DNA from: Microbacterium aoyamense
Lineage (GTDB): Bacteria > Actinomycetota > Actinomycetes > Actinomycetales > Microbacteriaceae
Direction of reading: 5' to 3'
NCBI RefSeq assembly: GCF_023155855.1
Contig: NZ_JAKNUT010000009.1
Span: 1-64,000 of the forward strand
DNA: 64,000 nucleotides
Below are positions 50,165-59,016 of this stretch, in pieces; the first letter of the stretch is position 1, and every line of letters starts with the position of its first letter. The notes under the pieces are model-generated. The model was given only the letters and a program-made list of their open reading frames with translations, was not told the DNA's origin and searched no databases. Made by a program: the position numbers and the translations under genes.

Positions 50165-51838
50165 TTACTTGGACTCGACCGGCACGAGGTTGATCGCCGT
50201 CACCGCGTTGGGGTTCGCGTTGGAGTACGGGTTGTCGGCATCCGGGAACCCGGTCACCTTCTCATCGCTCCAGTCGGCGTAGTAGCCCCAATAGAACATC
50301 GTGATGATCGGCAGGTTCTCGACCCAGATCGTCTGGAGCTGGTTGAAGATCTCCGTCCGCTCCTCGTCAGTCGCCGCCAGCGGGTAGGCCTCGAACAGCG
50401 CCTTCGCCTCGGGATCGTTGAAGCGCTCGATGTTGCGGAGCGTCTCGTTGTTCGTTCCCGTGGGCACGTAGTACTGCGGGTTCATGATGACGTCGTAGTA
50501 CGAGAACGGGTCGGGCACGGAGTCGGTCGGGTAGCCCAGGGTGGCCTGGAAGTCGCCCTTCGCCGTGAGACCGTTGATGTCGCTCGGCTGGGTGCCGTTG
50601 ATCGTCATCGTCATGCCGAGATCGGCCAGCTGCGACACCAGTGCCTGCGCGAACGCCGCGATGTCGGTGTAGGCCGACGGGAAGCTGACCGCGAACTCGA
50701 TCTTCTTGCCGTCCTTCTGCCAGATCCCGTCGTCGCCGCGCGTGAAGCCGTCGGCCTCGAGCGTCGCGAACGCCTCTTCCTGGTCCTGGGTGAAGTTGAC
50801 CCCCTGGTACTCGGGCGAGATGACCGACTCGAACGCCGGCATCGGCAGGCCGATGACGCTCGACGCGGCCTGCGAGTCGCGCGAGGCGGCCAGCTGGTCG
50901 CGGTCGACTCCGAGGCTGATCGCCTGGCGCACCGAGAGCTCGCTCAGGGGCCACGTCTCGAGGTTCGGGATGAGCCCGTCGATGCCGACCGTCGGCTGCC
51001 AGTAGTTGAAGTGCTCGTTCTTCGAGAGGAACGAGGCCTCGGCGTTCGGGATGTAGGTGCCCGCCCAGTCGATGTCACCCTGGACGAGGGCCGCCAGCTG
51101 CGCGGTGTTGTCCTTGTACGGGATGAACCGGAGGCCCTCGATCTGGGGCTTTCCGGCCTGCCAGTAGTCGGGGTTCTTCTTGAGCGTCACCAGCTGCGGG
51201 CTGAACGCCTCCAGCAGGAAGGCTCCGGTGCCGATCGGCTCCTTGTCTTCGTAGGTGGTCGGATCTTCGACCTTCGACCACACGTGCTCCGAGACGATCG
51301 GCAGCGCGACGATCTTGAAGAACGCCTGCCGCGACGGCTGATCGAACGTGAACACGACGGTGGAGTCGTCTTCCGCGGTCACGGACTCGAAGTCGAGGCC
51401 GCTGCGGTTGAGGGCGGGATCGGCCTTGACCAGCTCGTACGTGAACACGACGTCGTCAGCGGTGAAGGCCTCGCCGTCCGACCACTTCACGCCGTCCTGG
51501 AGGTGCACCGTGAAGGTCTTGCTGTCTTCGCTCCACTCCCACTCCTTCGCGAGCCACGGGGTGTCGTTGCCGATGTCGGAGAAGTTGATCTGCACGAGCG
51601 GCTCGTAGATGAACGAGCCCTTCGTGCCGCCGATCATGTTGAGCGCCGACGGGTCGGGCAGGAACGGGTTGAACACCTGGGTGAGCACGTCGGAGCCGTT
51701 GCCGACGTTGACCCACACCCCGTCCTCGGTGGTGTCGCCGGGCGAACAGGCGACGAGCGCGACCGAAGCCAGCGCCAGTGCTGCCGCGACGGCGCCGGTA
51801 CGCGCAAGCAAGCGCTTTCCGGGCGTATTGATGTGCAT
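50165..51838 (-). CDS. ABC transporter substrate-binding lipoprotein, family 5 (Dpp/Opp type)
   Basis: The ATG at 51838 gives 557 residues. The signal peptide ends in the lipobox SVALVAC, and FIYEPLVQIN then WSDGEAFTADDVVFTYEL are the standard family 5 blocks. Such receptors bind peptides, but several bind oligosaccharides or glycosides. The surrounding sugar enzymes favour a carbohydrate or glycoconjugate here. It lies between the ATPase gene and the first ThuA gene, with gaps of 67 and 61 bases. Confidence 0.93.
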   Translation of the reverse strand: MHINTPGKRLLARTGAVAAALALASVALVACSPGDTTEDGVWVNVGNGSDVLTQVFNPFLPDPSALNMIGGTKGSFIYEPLVQINFSDIGNDTPWLAKEWEWSEDSKTFTVHLQDGVKWSDGEAFTADDVVFTYELVKADPALNRSGLDFESVTAEDDSTVVFTFDQPSRQAFFKIVALPIVSEHVWSKVEDPTTYEDKEPIGTGAFLLEAFSPQLVTLKKNPDYWQAGKPQIEGLRFIPYKDNTAQLAALVQGDIDWAGTYIPNAEASFLSKNEHFNYWQPTVGIDGLIPNLETWPLSELSVRQAISLGVDRDQLAASRDSQAASSVIGLPMPAFESVISPEYQGVNFTQDQEEAFATLEADGFTRGDDGIWQKDGKKIEFAVSFPSAYTDIAAFAQALVSQLADLGMTMTINGTQPSDINGLTAKGDFQATLGYPTDSVPDPFSYYDVIMNPQYYVPTGTNNETLRNIERFNDPEAKALFEAYPLAATDEERTEIFNQLQTIWVENLPIITMFYWGYYADWSDEKVTGFPDADNPYSNANPNAVTAINLVPVESK

Positions 51839-51905
51839 GGATGTGCCTTTCTTGGAGGTGCGGTGATCGGTGAGACAGGAAGTGGTGCCGGTGCGTGAAC
51901 CGCGG

Positions 51906-53030
51906 TCACGCGCCGCTCGGCGCGGAGACCTCCCTTCTGCCGGCACGCATCACGGCCGTCATGCCCGGCAGCGACGCGGCGTGCTCGCGATGCGACGCGG
52001 CCTCCTCGTCATCGCCGTACAGCCAGCAGCGCGCCCAATGGTCGCCTCCGAGTTCGAAGCGCGGCGGGGACTGCTCTGTGCAGCGCTTCACCGCGAAGGG
52101 GCAGCGCGGATGGAACCGGCAGCCCGAAGGGGGATCGATCAGACTCGGCGGCTGACCCGCATCCGCCATGCGCTCCGAATCGGAGGGGCGCGACGGGTCG
52201 GGTGCCGAATCGATCAGCAGACGTGTGTAAGGATGCGCGGCGCGCTGGGTTACCTCTTCCGAGGGGCCCGACTCGATGAGCTCGCCGGCGTACATCACCG
52301 CCGTCGACTCGGCGAAGTAGCGCGCCGAAGCGATGTCGTGGGTGACGTAGAGAAGTGCGACGTCGCGCTCGTCGGTGAGTCGTCGCAGCAGGTTCAGGAT
52401 GCCGAGGCGGATCGACACGTCGAGGGCCGACACCGGCTCGTCGGCGAGGAACACCTCGGGATCGGCCGCGAGCGCGCGCGCGATCGAGACGCGCTGCAGC
52501 TGGCCGCCCGAGAGCTCGTGAGGGAACTTCTCGGTGTACTGCCGCGGCGGCACCAGGTTGACCTGCTCGAGCAGACCGTCGATGACCTCCTGCCGCTGGT
52601 CGCGAGAGAGACCCGGATGATGGATCTTCACGGCCCGCATGAGGGTGACGTTGATCCGCGCGACCGGATTGAACGAGCCGAACGGGTCTTGCAGGATGAG
52701 CTGCACGGCACGCACGTAGCGCCGGAACCGGCGCCCGCCGTGCACCTTGACGGCGACGCCGTCACGACGGATCTCGCCCGACGTGATGGGGTACAGCTGC
52801 GAGAGCAGGCGTGCCAGGGTCGACTTGCCCGACCCCGATTCTCCGACCAGCGCGGTGATGCGGCCGCGGTGCAGCGCGATCGACACGTCTTCCACCGCGT
52901 GGACGACGGGTCGCGGCCCGCGGCGCAGCCGGGCGCCGTGCACCGGGAAGTGCTTGGTCACATGAACCGCTTCGAGCACGGGCGCGTCGCCCGCGGCATC
53001 CGTCGTCGCGTCGTTGTTCGTGATCGCCAT
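51906..53030 (-). CDS. ABC transporter ATP-binding protein, DppF/OppF type
   Basis: The 374-residue ATPase has Walker A GESGSGKST near 60-68, signature LSGGQLQRVSIARAL, Walker B VFLADEPVSALD and the H loop TLLYVTHD-like LLYVTHDIASA. The C-terminal cysteine-rich tail (CRFHPRCPFAVKRC) is typical of oligopeptide-type ATPases and may bind an iron-sulfur cluster. Its ATG overlaps the stop of the fused gene by one base (TGATG at 53030). It pairs with the ATPase half of that fusion. Confidence 0.93.
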   Translation of the reverse strand: MAITNNDATTDAAGDAPVLEAVHVTKHFPVHGARLRRGPRPVVHAVEDVSIALHRGRITALVGESGSGKSTLARLLSQLYPITSGEIRRDGVAVKVHGGRRFRRYVRAVQLILQDPFGSFNPVARINVTLMRAVKIHHPGLSRDQRQEVIDGLLEQVNLVPPRQYTEKFPHELSGGQLQRVSIARALAADPEVFLADEPVSALDVSIRLGILNLLRRLTDERDVALLYVTHDIASARYFAESTAVMYAGELIESGPSEEVTQRAAHPYTRLLIDSAPDPSRPSDSERMADAGQPPSLIDPPSGCRFHPRCPFAVKRCTEQSPPRFELGGDHWARCWLYGDDEEAASHREHAASLPGMTAVMRAGRREVSAPSGA

Positions 53031-55063
53031 CAGACCGCCTCCACCACCCGCTCGGACGAATCCGAGGTCTCGTAAATCACGCAGCGCGCCTCGGTCGGCC
53101 GCATGCCGATCTCGACCGCGACCTTCGTGAGCGGCGGCATCGCGACGCGGCAGCGGTCCTGCACCAGCGGGCAGCGCGGTGCGAAAGCACAGCCGGATGG
53201 CAGCGCACGCAGATCGGGAGGCGATCCGGGGATGCCGGTGAGCTCGCGCCGCTCGCCGCCGAGCGTCGGGAACGACCCCAGCAGTCCTCGGCTGTAGGGG
53301 TGCGCCGGCCGGCGGTAGAACTCCTGCGCCTCGGCGATCTCGACGATGCGGCCCGCATACATCACCGCGATCGTGTCGGAAAGCTCGATGAGCAGTGACA
53401 GATCGTGCGTGATGAAGATCACGGCGAATCCGAGCCGATCCTTGAGCTCCATGATCTTCTCGACGATCTGCCGCTGGATCACGACGTCGAGCGCCGTCGT
53501 CGGCTCGTCCATCACGATCACCTCGGGGTCGAGCGCGAGGCCGATCGCGATCATCGCGCGCTGGCGCATGCCGCCCGACAGTTCGTGCGGGTACGCGTTC
53601 ACGCGGTCTTCACGGATCCCGACGAGGTCGAGCAGCTCGATCACGCGGGCTTTACGGTCCGCTTCGGGCATGTCGGGCCGATGCGCTCGGAGCACGTCGT
53701 CGATCTGCTCCCCGATCTTCATGATCGGGTTCAAGGCGTTCATCGCCGACTGGAAGACGATCGAGAGCTCTTCCCAGCGGAAGCGTCGCAGCTCTTCTTC
53801 GCTGAGGCCGAGCACGTCGACGACCGTGCCGTCGGCCCGCGTGTAGAGCAACTGGCCCGCCGTGATCGATGCGGGCGGCTTGTGGAGCCGGGTGATCGCA
53901 TACGCGAGCGTCGACTTGCCCGATCCGGACTCGCCCGCGATACCGATCACCTCGCCGCGGCGCAGAGAGAACGACACGTCGTTCACCGCGACGGTGCTGG
54001 CGTGCTCCGAGCCGTATTCGACCCGAAGGCCGCGCACTTCGAGCAGCACGTCGGAGCTCTCCTGCGTGAACGGCGCTGCCGCCCCGCGGATGACGCGGGT
54101 GCCGGGCGCCTTCTTGACGCGCGGCCGCTTGGCCATCGCGCGCTGCGCACGGCGTGTTCCGATGCCGGCCAGGCGCAGGCGGGGATTGATGAACTCGTCG
54201 ATGCCGAAGTTCACGAGCGAGAGACCCGTTCCAAGCAGGGCGATCGCGAGCCCGGCGGGCACGAACCACCACCACGCTCCGCCGAGGAGCGCGTTGGACG
54301 TCTGCGCCCAGTAGAGGATCGTGCCCCACGAGTACTCGGTGACGTCGGCGAGACCGAGGAACGCGATGCCGGCCTGCGCGAGGATCGCGCCCGTCACGGT
54401 GCCGAGGAACGACGCGGCGATGATCGCGAGCTGGTTGGGCAGGATGTCGCGGAAGATGATCGCTGACGTGCGCTCGCCCGTCGCCCGCGCGGCCTCCACG
54501 AAGTCGCGTCGACGCAGCGACAGCGTCTGCGAGCGCAGCACGCGCGCCCCCCACGCCCACCCGGTGATCGCGATCACGAGCGTCACGCCGAGCGACCCGC
54601 TTCGCGGCAGATACGCGATCAGGATCACCGTGAGCGGAAGGCTCGGGATGACGAGGAAGATGTTGGCGAGCATCGACAGCAGGTCGTCGGTGACGCCGCC
54701 GAGGAAGCCGGCGGTGATGCCGACGAGGATCGACAGGAACACCGCGATGACCGCCGCGGCCACGCCGACGACGACCGAGATGCGTGCCCCCTCGAGCACC
54801 TGCGAGAAGACGTCCTGACCGGTCTGCGTCGTTCCGAACCAGTGCGCGGCGCTCGGCGGCTGGAGGTAGTCGTAGCTCACGGCCGCAGGGTCGTACGGGG
54901 CGATGTAGGGCCCGATGATAGCGAGCACGATGAAGAAGCTCGTGACGATCAGCCCGACGAGCGTGCCGCCGTGGCGGAAGGCCCGCATCCAGGCGAATCG
55001 GCTGCCGCGCGTGGGCCGGGCGGCGACGATCGCGTCGTCGGTCGAGATCTCGGCGATGGCCAT
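53030..55063 (-). CDS. Fused ABC permease (DppC type) and ATPase (DppD type)
   Basis: One 677-residue chain joins two proteins that are usually separate. Residues about 1-310 are a DppC/OppC-like permease with six helices and the EAA loop DFVEAARATGERTSAIIFRD. After a basic linker (about 305-340) comes a full ATPase with Walker A GESGSGKST near 378, signature LSGGMRQRAMIAIGL, Walker B VIVMDEPTTALD and the Cys-rich tail CAFAPRCPLVQDRC. Both halves keep their key residues, so the protein should be functional. The fusion is not due to a frameshift, because the frame is open throughout. The start follows the DppB-type gene by 3 bases. Confidence 0.9.
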   Translation of the reverse strand: MAIAEISTDDAIVAARPTRGSRFAWMRAFRHGGTLVGLIVTSFFIVLAIIGPYIAPYDPAAVSYDYLQPPSAAHWFGTTQTGQDVFSQVLEGARISVVVGVAAAVIAVFLSILVGITAGFLGGVTDDLLSMLANIFLVIPSLPLTVILIAYLPRSGSLGVTLVIAITGWAWGARVLRSQTLSLRRRDFVEAARATGERTSAIIFRDILPNQLAIIAASFLGTVTGAILAQAGIAFLGLADVTEYSWGTILYWAQTSNALLGGAWWWFVPAGLAIALLGTGLSLVNFGIDEFINPRLRLAGIGTRRAQRAMAKRPRVKKAPGTRVIRGAAAPFTQESSDVLLEVRGLRVEYGSEHASTVAVNDVSFSLRRGEVIGIAGESGSGKSTLAYAITRLHKPPASITAGQLLYTRADGTVVDVLGLSEEELRRFRWEELSIVFQSAMNALNPIMKIGEQIDDVLRAHRPDMPEADRKARVIELLDLVGIREDRVNAYPHELSGGMRQRAMIAIGLALDPEVIVMDEPTTALDVVIQRQIVEKIMELKDRLGFAVIFITHDLSLLIELSDTIAVMYAGRIVEIAEAQEFYRRPAHPYSRGLLGSFPTLGGERRELTGIPGSPPDLRALPSGCAFAPRCPLVQDRCRVAMPPLTKVAVEIGMRPTEARCVIYETSDSSERVVEAV

Positions 55064-55066
55064 CGG

Positions 55067-56041
55067 TCAGGCCTCCCTGGTACGCGGGTCGAGGAACACG
55101 TAGACGGTGTCGGCGACGAGGTTCGCGACGAGCACCACGAGGGTGATGATGAGGAACAGGCCCTGCATGAGCGGATAGTCCTGGGCCTGGGCGGCCTTGA
55201 AGAGGACCGAGCCGACTCCCGGGTAGTTAAAGACGATCTCGGTCACGATCGACCCGCCGACGACGAACCCGAGCGCCATCGCGAACGATGAGAACGACGG
55301 CAGCACGGCGTTGCGCGCGGCGTACGCGTACCGGATGCGGCCGCGGCTGAGCCCCTTCGCCTCGGCGAGGCGCACGTAGTCCTCACCCATCGTCGTGACC
55401 ATCATGTTGCGCATGCCGAGCAGCCAGCCGCCCACGGACGCGACGACGATCGTGATCGCCGGCAGGATGCCGTGGTAGATCGCGCTCGAGATGAACGGCC
55501 AGTTGAAGCCGATCGTCGTGTCGATCGAATAGCCCCCCGACAGCGGGAACCAGTTCAGCGTGATCGCGAAGACGTAGACCATGATGATCGCGAACCAGAA
55601 GTACGGGATCGACGACAGGAAGTTCGTCACGGGCACGATCGAGTCGGTCCAGGTGCCACGGCGCCAGCCGACGATCATTCCCAGTCCCGTGCCGATCACG
55701 AAGCTGAGGATCGTGCAGATCGTCACGAGGGCGAGCGTCCAGCCGACGCTCGCGCTCAGCACGTCGCTCACCGGGGAGGGGTAATACGCGTACGAGATGC
55801 CGAAGTCGCCCGAGAAGATCCGGCCCCAGTAGTCGATGTACTGCTCCCACAGGGTCTTGTCGTCCTGCCCGAACAGCACCTTGAACGCGGCGATGGCTTC
55901 GGCGCTGAGCTTGCCCTGGAACTTGTTGATGAGCGCGGTGGCGGGGTCGCCCGGCATGAGCCTTGGGATCAGGAAATTGAGGCTGATGGCGGCCCACGCG
56001 GTGATGAGATAGAAGCCGAGACGGCGACCGAGCACGCGCAC
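55067..56041 (-). CDS. ABC transporter permease, DppB/OppB type
   Basis: The GTG at 56041, after AAAAGGAGGTGTAGCC, gives 324 residues. The first helix runs LGFYLITAWAAISLNFLIPR, and the family motif MPGDPATALI follows. The EAA-type loop is DYVRLAEAKGLSRGRIRYAY. It forms the channel with the permease half of the fusion. It starts two bases after the second ThuA gene. The longer frame to 56218 is not coding. Confidence 0.93.
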   Translation of the reverse strand: MRVLGRRLGFYLITAWAAISLNFLIPRLMPGDPATALINKFQGKLSAEAIAAFKVLFGQDDKTLWEQYIDYWGRIFSGDFGISYAYYPSPVSDVLSASVGWTLALVTICTILSFVIGTGLGMIVGWRRGTWTDSIVPVTNFLSSIPYFWFAIIMVYVFAITLNWFPLSGGYSIDTTIGFNWPFISSAIYHGILPAITIVVASVGGWLLGMRNMMVTTMGEDYVRLAEAKGLSRGRIRYAYAARNAVLPSFSSFAMALGFVVGGSIVTEIVFNYPGVGSVLFKAAQAQDYPLMQGLFLIITLVVLVANLVADTVYVFLDPRTREA

Positions 56042-56043
56042 GG

Positions 56044-56730
56044 CTACACCTCCTTTTCGTGATGGGTGAGCCAGGCGGCGGCGCGAGCGAGGAGGGCTCG
56101 AACGGGTGGTTCGCCGAGCGGACGGGTGTCGTGCCCGAGCTGCACGTAGCAGACCCGCCCCGCGCCGTCTTCGCGCACGAGCACGACGGGTTCGCGGCCC
56201 GTCGCCGAGCGGCGCCACGCGATCGCGCGCGAGCCGGGAGCGACCTCGAGCGCGTAGTGCTCGTGGTCGACGTCGAAGTCGTGGATCCCCACCGTTATCG
56301 GGTGCGCATCGTCGAGCTCGACGAAGAACCGGCTCTCGTGCGGCGTCGGACCATGCGACGCGAACCGCGCACCGACGAGTACGGCGAGGCGATCGCCGGC
56401 CGACCCTTCGGGGGCGACGGCCGATGCGTGCAGCACGAGCAGCCCGCTCCCCGCGCGCACCGCGGCGACGAGGGCATCAACCCGTTCGTCGGTCAGCTCG
56501 GGCAGGGCCGTGTCGAGCACGAACAGATCAGGCGCGGGTGCGGCGAGGAACGCGGTGGTGCCGACACGGATCGTCGCGGCGATCCCGACCTCGGCGAGCA
56601 GCTGCGCCGTGGCATCGGCCACGCCGAACAGGTCTTCGTACACGTCGTCGCCGCCGACCACGATGGTCGCCCGCGTCGCCTCCAGGGCGGCACCCTCCCG
56701 CGCTCCGTCGCGCGTCAAGGTCGTGGTCAT
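56044..56730 (-). CDS. ThuA domain protein 2
   Basis: The 228-residue protein is a second ThuA-like fold. VVGGDDVYEDLFGVADAT opens it. VRAGSGLLVLHASAV, ARFASHGPTPHESRF, HEHYALEVAPGS and GAGRVCYVQLGHDTRPLGEP match landmarks of the first copy at 49441-50103, but identity is modest. The DE-Y motif of copy 1 is replaced by HEHY here, so the active site may differ. It lies between the leading Gfo/Idh gene and the transporter genes. Confidence 0.85.
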   Translation of the reverse strand: MTTTLTRDGAREGAALEATRATIVVGGDDVYEDLFGVADATAQLLAEVGIAATIRVGTTAFLAAPAPDLFVLDTALPELTDERVDALVAAVRAGSGLLVLHASAVAPEGSAGDRLAVLVGARFASHGPTPHESRFFVELDDAHPITVGIHDFDVDHEHYALEVAPGSRAIAWRRSATGREPVVLVREDGAGRVCYVQLGHDTRPLGEPPVRALLARAAAWLTHHEKEV

Positions 56731-56744
56731 CGTGTGTCTCGCGT

Positions 56745-57875
56745 TCAGTAGGTGGAGCGCTGCTCGCCGGTCGGCGCCCAGAAGCCCTGGGCCAGACCGT
56801 CCAGAAGGGGGTTGTCGGTGAGGTCGAGGGGAAGAATCACGCGGCGCCGCGAACGGCTGCTCTCGTACGTGGCGAAGATGAGCTCGGCGCCCGCGAGGCC
56901 GCGGCGCGCCGAGAGCACGGGCTCGCGGCCCGTGTCGAGCGCGTCCACGAGGTCGGCGATGGCTTCGGCGGTCGCCGCAAAGATCGCCGGATCGATCCCG
57001 CGCTCCCAGGTCGAGGCATCCGTCGAGTGGGGGGTCGGGAACAGCTCGTCGTCGGCACCGAACCGCTGCACGAGGCAGCGGGACCCGCGGGATTCGATCC
57101 GCCCCGAGGTGCCCTGCACGATCAGCCCCGTGTTGTTCGCGAGGTTGAGCACGGGGGTCTGCGGCTCACGGCCGGTCATGACGACCGCGTTGATGTTCGA
57201 CGGCCACTTGACCTGCGTGAGCGACGACGTCTCGGCGAAGGCGCCGTAGACGAAGCGATTGACCGTGACATCCACCTGGCCGATGACCCACTCGGGCGCC
57301 TCGTCACCGAGATAGAACAGGATCAGATCGAAGATGTGCGTTCCCCAGTCGGGGAGATTGGGGCAATAGCCCTCGATGCTGACGATGTCGCCGATCGCGC
57401 CCTCGACGATCCGGCTGCGCGCGAATCGGTGCACCGGCTCGAAGCGACGCTGCAGATTGAAGGTCAGCTGCACTCCCGCATCCTGAGCTTCAGCGACCAT
57501 CGCGAGGGCGTCCCCGTACGACGTCGCGATCGGCTTCTCGGCGTGGATCGCGCGGGCACCGGCGGCGATCGCGGCACGCACGACGTCGAGCCGCACCGAC
57601 GGAGGGGTGCAGACGCTCACGAACTCGGGCCGGAGCTCCTGCAGCATCGCGGTCGCGTCGTCGTACGCGGCGACGCCGTCGTACTCGCCGGCCAACTCGG
57701 CAGCGGCGCCCGCGATCGGATCGGCGATCGCGGCGAGCCGCACGCCGGCGACCGACGACCATCCCCGCGCGTGAACCCGGCCTTGAGAGCCCGCCGCGAT
57801 CACGGCTGCGGTGCGTTCGGTCACGAGATCGGTTTCCTCAGGGGTGTCGGCGGGAGTTCGCGTGGTCAATGCCAC
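56745..57875 (-). CDS. Gfo/Idh/MocA-family oxidoreductase 2
   Basis: From a GTG at 57875 the protein has 376 residues. A GTG at 57824 (VTERTAAVIAAGS) is an alternative start. The Rossmann opening AAVIAAGSQGRVHARGW, the lysine motif HAEKPIATSYGDAL and the later LPDWGTHIFDLILFYLG (with the conserved Gly-Thr-His) are those of sugar dehydrogenases. Its partner ThuA gene follows 14 bases later, the same pairing as ThuB-ThuA. It heads the 12-gene operon and diverges from an alcohol dehydrogenase. Confidence 0.9.
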   Translation of the reverse strand: MALTTRTPADTPEETDLVTERTAAVIAAGSQGRVHARGWSSVAGVRLAAIADPIAGAAAELAGEYDGVAAYDDATAMLQELRPEFVSVCTPPSVRLDVVRAAIAAGARAIHAEKPIATSYGDALAMVAEAQDAGVQLTFNLQRRFEPVHRFARSRIVEGAIGDIVSIEGYCPNLPDWGTHIFDLILFYLGDEAPEWVIGQVDVTVNRFVYGAFAETSSLTQVKWPSNINAVVMTGREPQTPVLNLANNTGLIVQGTSGRIESRGSRCLVQRFGADDELFPTPHSTDASTWERGIDPAIFAATAEAIADLVDALDTGREPVLSARRGLAGAELIFATYESSRSRRRVILPLDLTDNPLLDGLAQGFWAPTGEQRSTY

Positions 57876-58059
57876 TTGTTTACCACATAAGCCACATTAA
57901 GACACTTGGCCATCGCTGACAAGCCGGTAATATCACGATCTCGTGTTGCGCGAACCACTACATACCATTTGCCAACCAGCGCACTACACTGACCGGATCC
58001 GACTGCGGGGGCGTGTCCGTCTCTTCAGATCCGACCCTTCGACCAGAAAGAACCGCACG
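57876..58059. promoter_or_regulatory. Divergent control region with GntR half-site-like motifs
   Basis: This AT-richer gap separates the sugar operon from the dehydrogenase gene. On the minus strand TGGTAAACA (57877-57885) differs by one base from TGGTATACA in the gntR operator, and TGGTATGTAG (57958-57967) is also similar. Imperfect GTGGC/GTGG repeats lie beside the first. The first motif would block the operon start. Binding by the GntR protein is inferred. Confidence 0.45.
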
Positions 58060-58998
58060 ATGCGCATCAGCCAGGTTGTCGCTCCCCGCCTCTCGGCGAT
58101 CGTCGAGGTGCCCGATCCCGTGCCCGGCCCGCACCAGGTGCTCGTCGAGGTGATCGCGTGCGGGGTGTGCACGTCCGACATCGACGTGTGGCGGCGAGGA
58201 CCGGCCGACGGCGGCGCACCCGTGCGGCTCGGCCACGAGTTCGTCGGTCGCGTGCGTGCGGCGGGCTCGCTCTCGGGCAGGTTCGACGTCGGCGACATCG
58301 TGACGGGACTCGGCGGCGACGGATTCGCCGAGCTCGTACTGCTCGACGCCGACTCCGTGCTCCCCGTGCCCGCCGGCCTCGACCCGGTCTACGCGGTCGG
58401 CGAGCCGATGGCCGACCTCGAGGAGGCCCTCGCCCGCACCGATCCTCGCGTCGGCGACGACATCGCCGTGGTCGGACTCGGCTTCATGGGCTTGGGTATC
58501 CTGCAGCTCGCGAAGACGCGCGCGCCGGGCAGGCTCATCGGGGTCGACCCGAATCCCGCCGCGCGCGAACGCGCGCTCGCTCTCGGCGCGGATCTCGTGC
58601 TGCACCCCGACGAGGTCGACGCGGCTTTTCCGCAGTCACCGCTCGATCCGCGCCCCCGCATCGTGCTCGAAGTCACCGGTGTCACGGCCGGCCTCGAGAC
58701 GGCCGGGAGCATCGTGCGGCCGTTCGGCACGCTCGGGGTGGTCGGCTATCACCACGAAGGCACGGCGCGGATGGACATGCGTCTCTGGTACAAAGCCGTC
58801 ACCGTCGTCAACGGATTCTGCCCCGAGCGGCCGCGCCTGATCCGCGCGATGGGCGACGCGCTCGCCCTCCTCGCATCGCGCAGGGTGAGCTACGAGCCGC
58901 TCATCACCCACCGGTTCGGTCTCGAGGGCGTCGACGCCGCGTACGAGCTCATGGACGCCCGCGACCCGGCGCTCGTGAAGTCGGTCATCATGCCCTGA
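58060..58998 (+). CDS. Zinc-type medium-chain alcohol/sugar dehydrogenase
   Basis: The ATG at 58060, after AGAAAGAACC, gives 312 residues, somewhat shorter than the usual ~340. The catalytic zinc site is present: GVCTSDIDVW with its Cys near 36, and GHEFVGRV near 63-70. The Rossmann motif is VVGLGFMGLGILQLAKT. The structural-zinc cysteine lobe found in many relatives is missing, which explains the shorter length. It likely oxidises a sugar or polyol hydroxyl. It diverges from the sugar operon and converges on ramB with 18 bases between stops. Confidence 0.88.
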   Translation: MRISQVVAPRLSAIVEVPDPVPGPHQVLVEVIACGVCTSDIDVWRRGPADGGAPVRLGHEFVGRVRAAGSLSGRFDVGDIVTGLGGDGFAELVLLDADSVLPVPAGLDPVYAVGEPMADLEEALARTDPRVGDDIAVVGLGFMGLGILQLAKTRAPGRLIGVDPNPAARERALALGADLVLHPDEVDAAFPQSPLDPRPRIVLEVTGVTAGLETAGSIVRPFGTLGVVGYHHEGTARMDMRLWYKAVTVVNGFCPERPRLIRAMGDALALLASRRVSYEPLITHRFGLEGVDAAYELMDARDPALVKSVIMP

Positions 58999-59016
58999 TC
59001 GGGGCACCGATGCATG

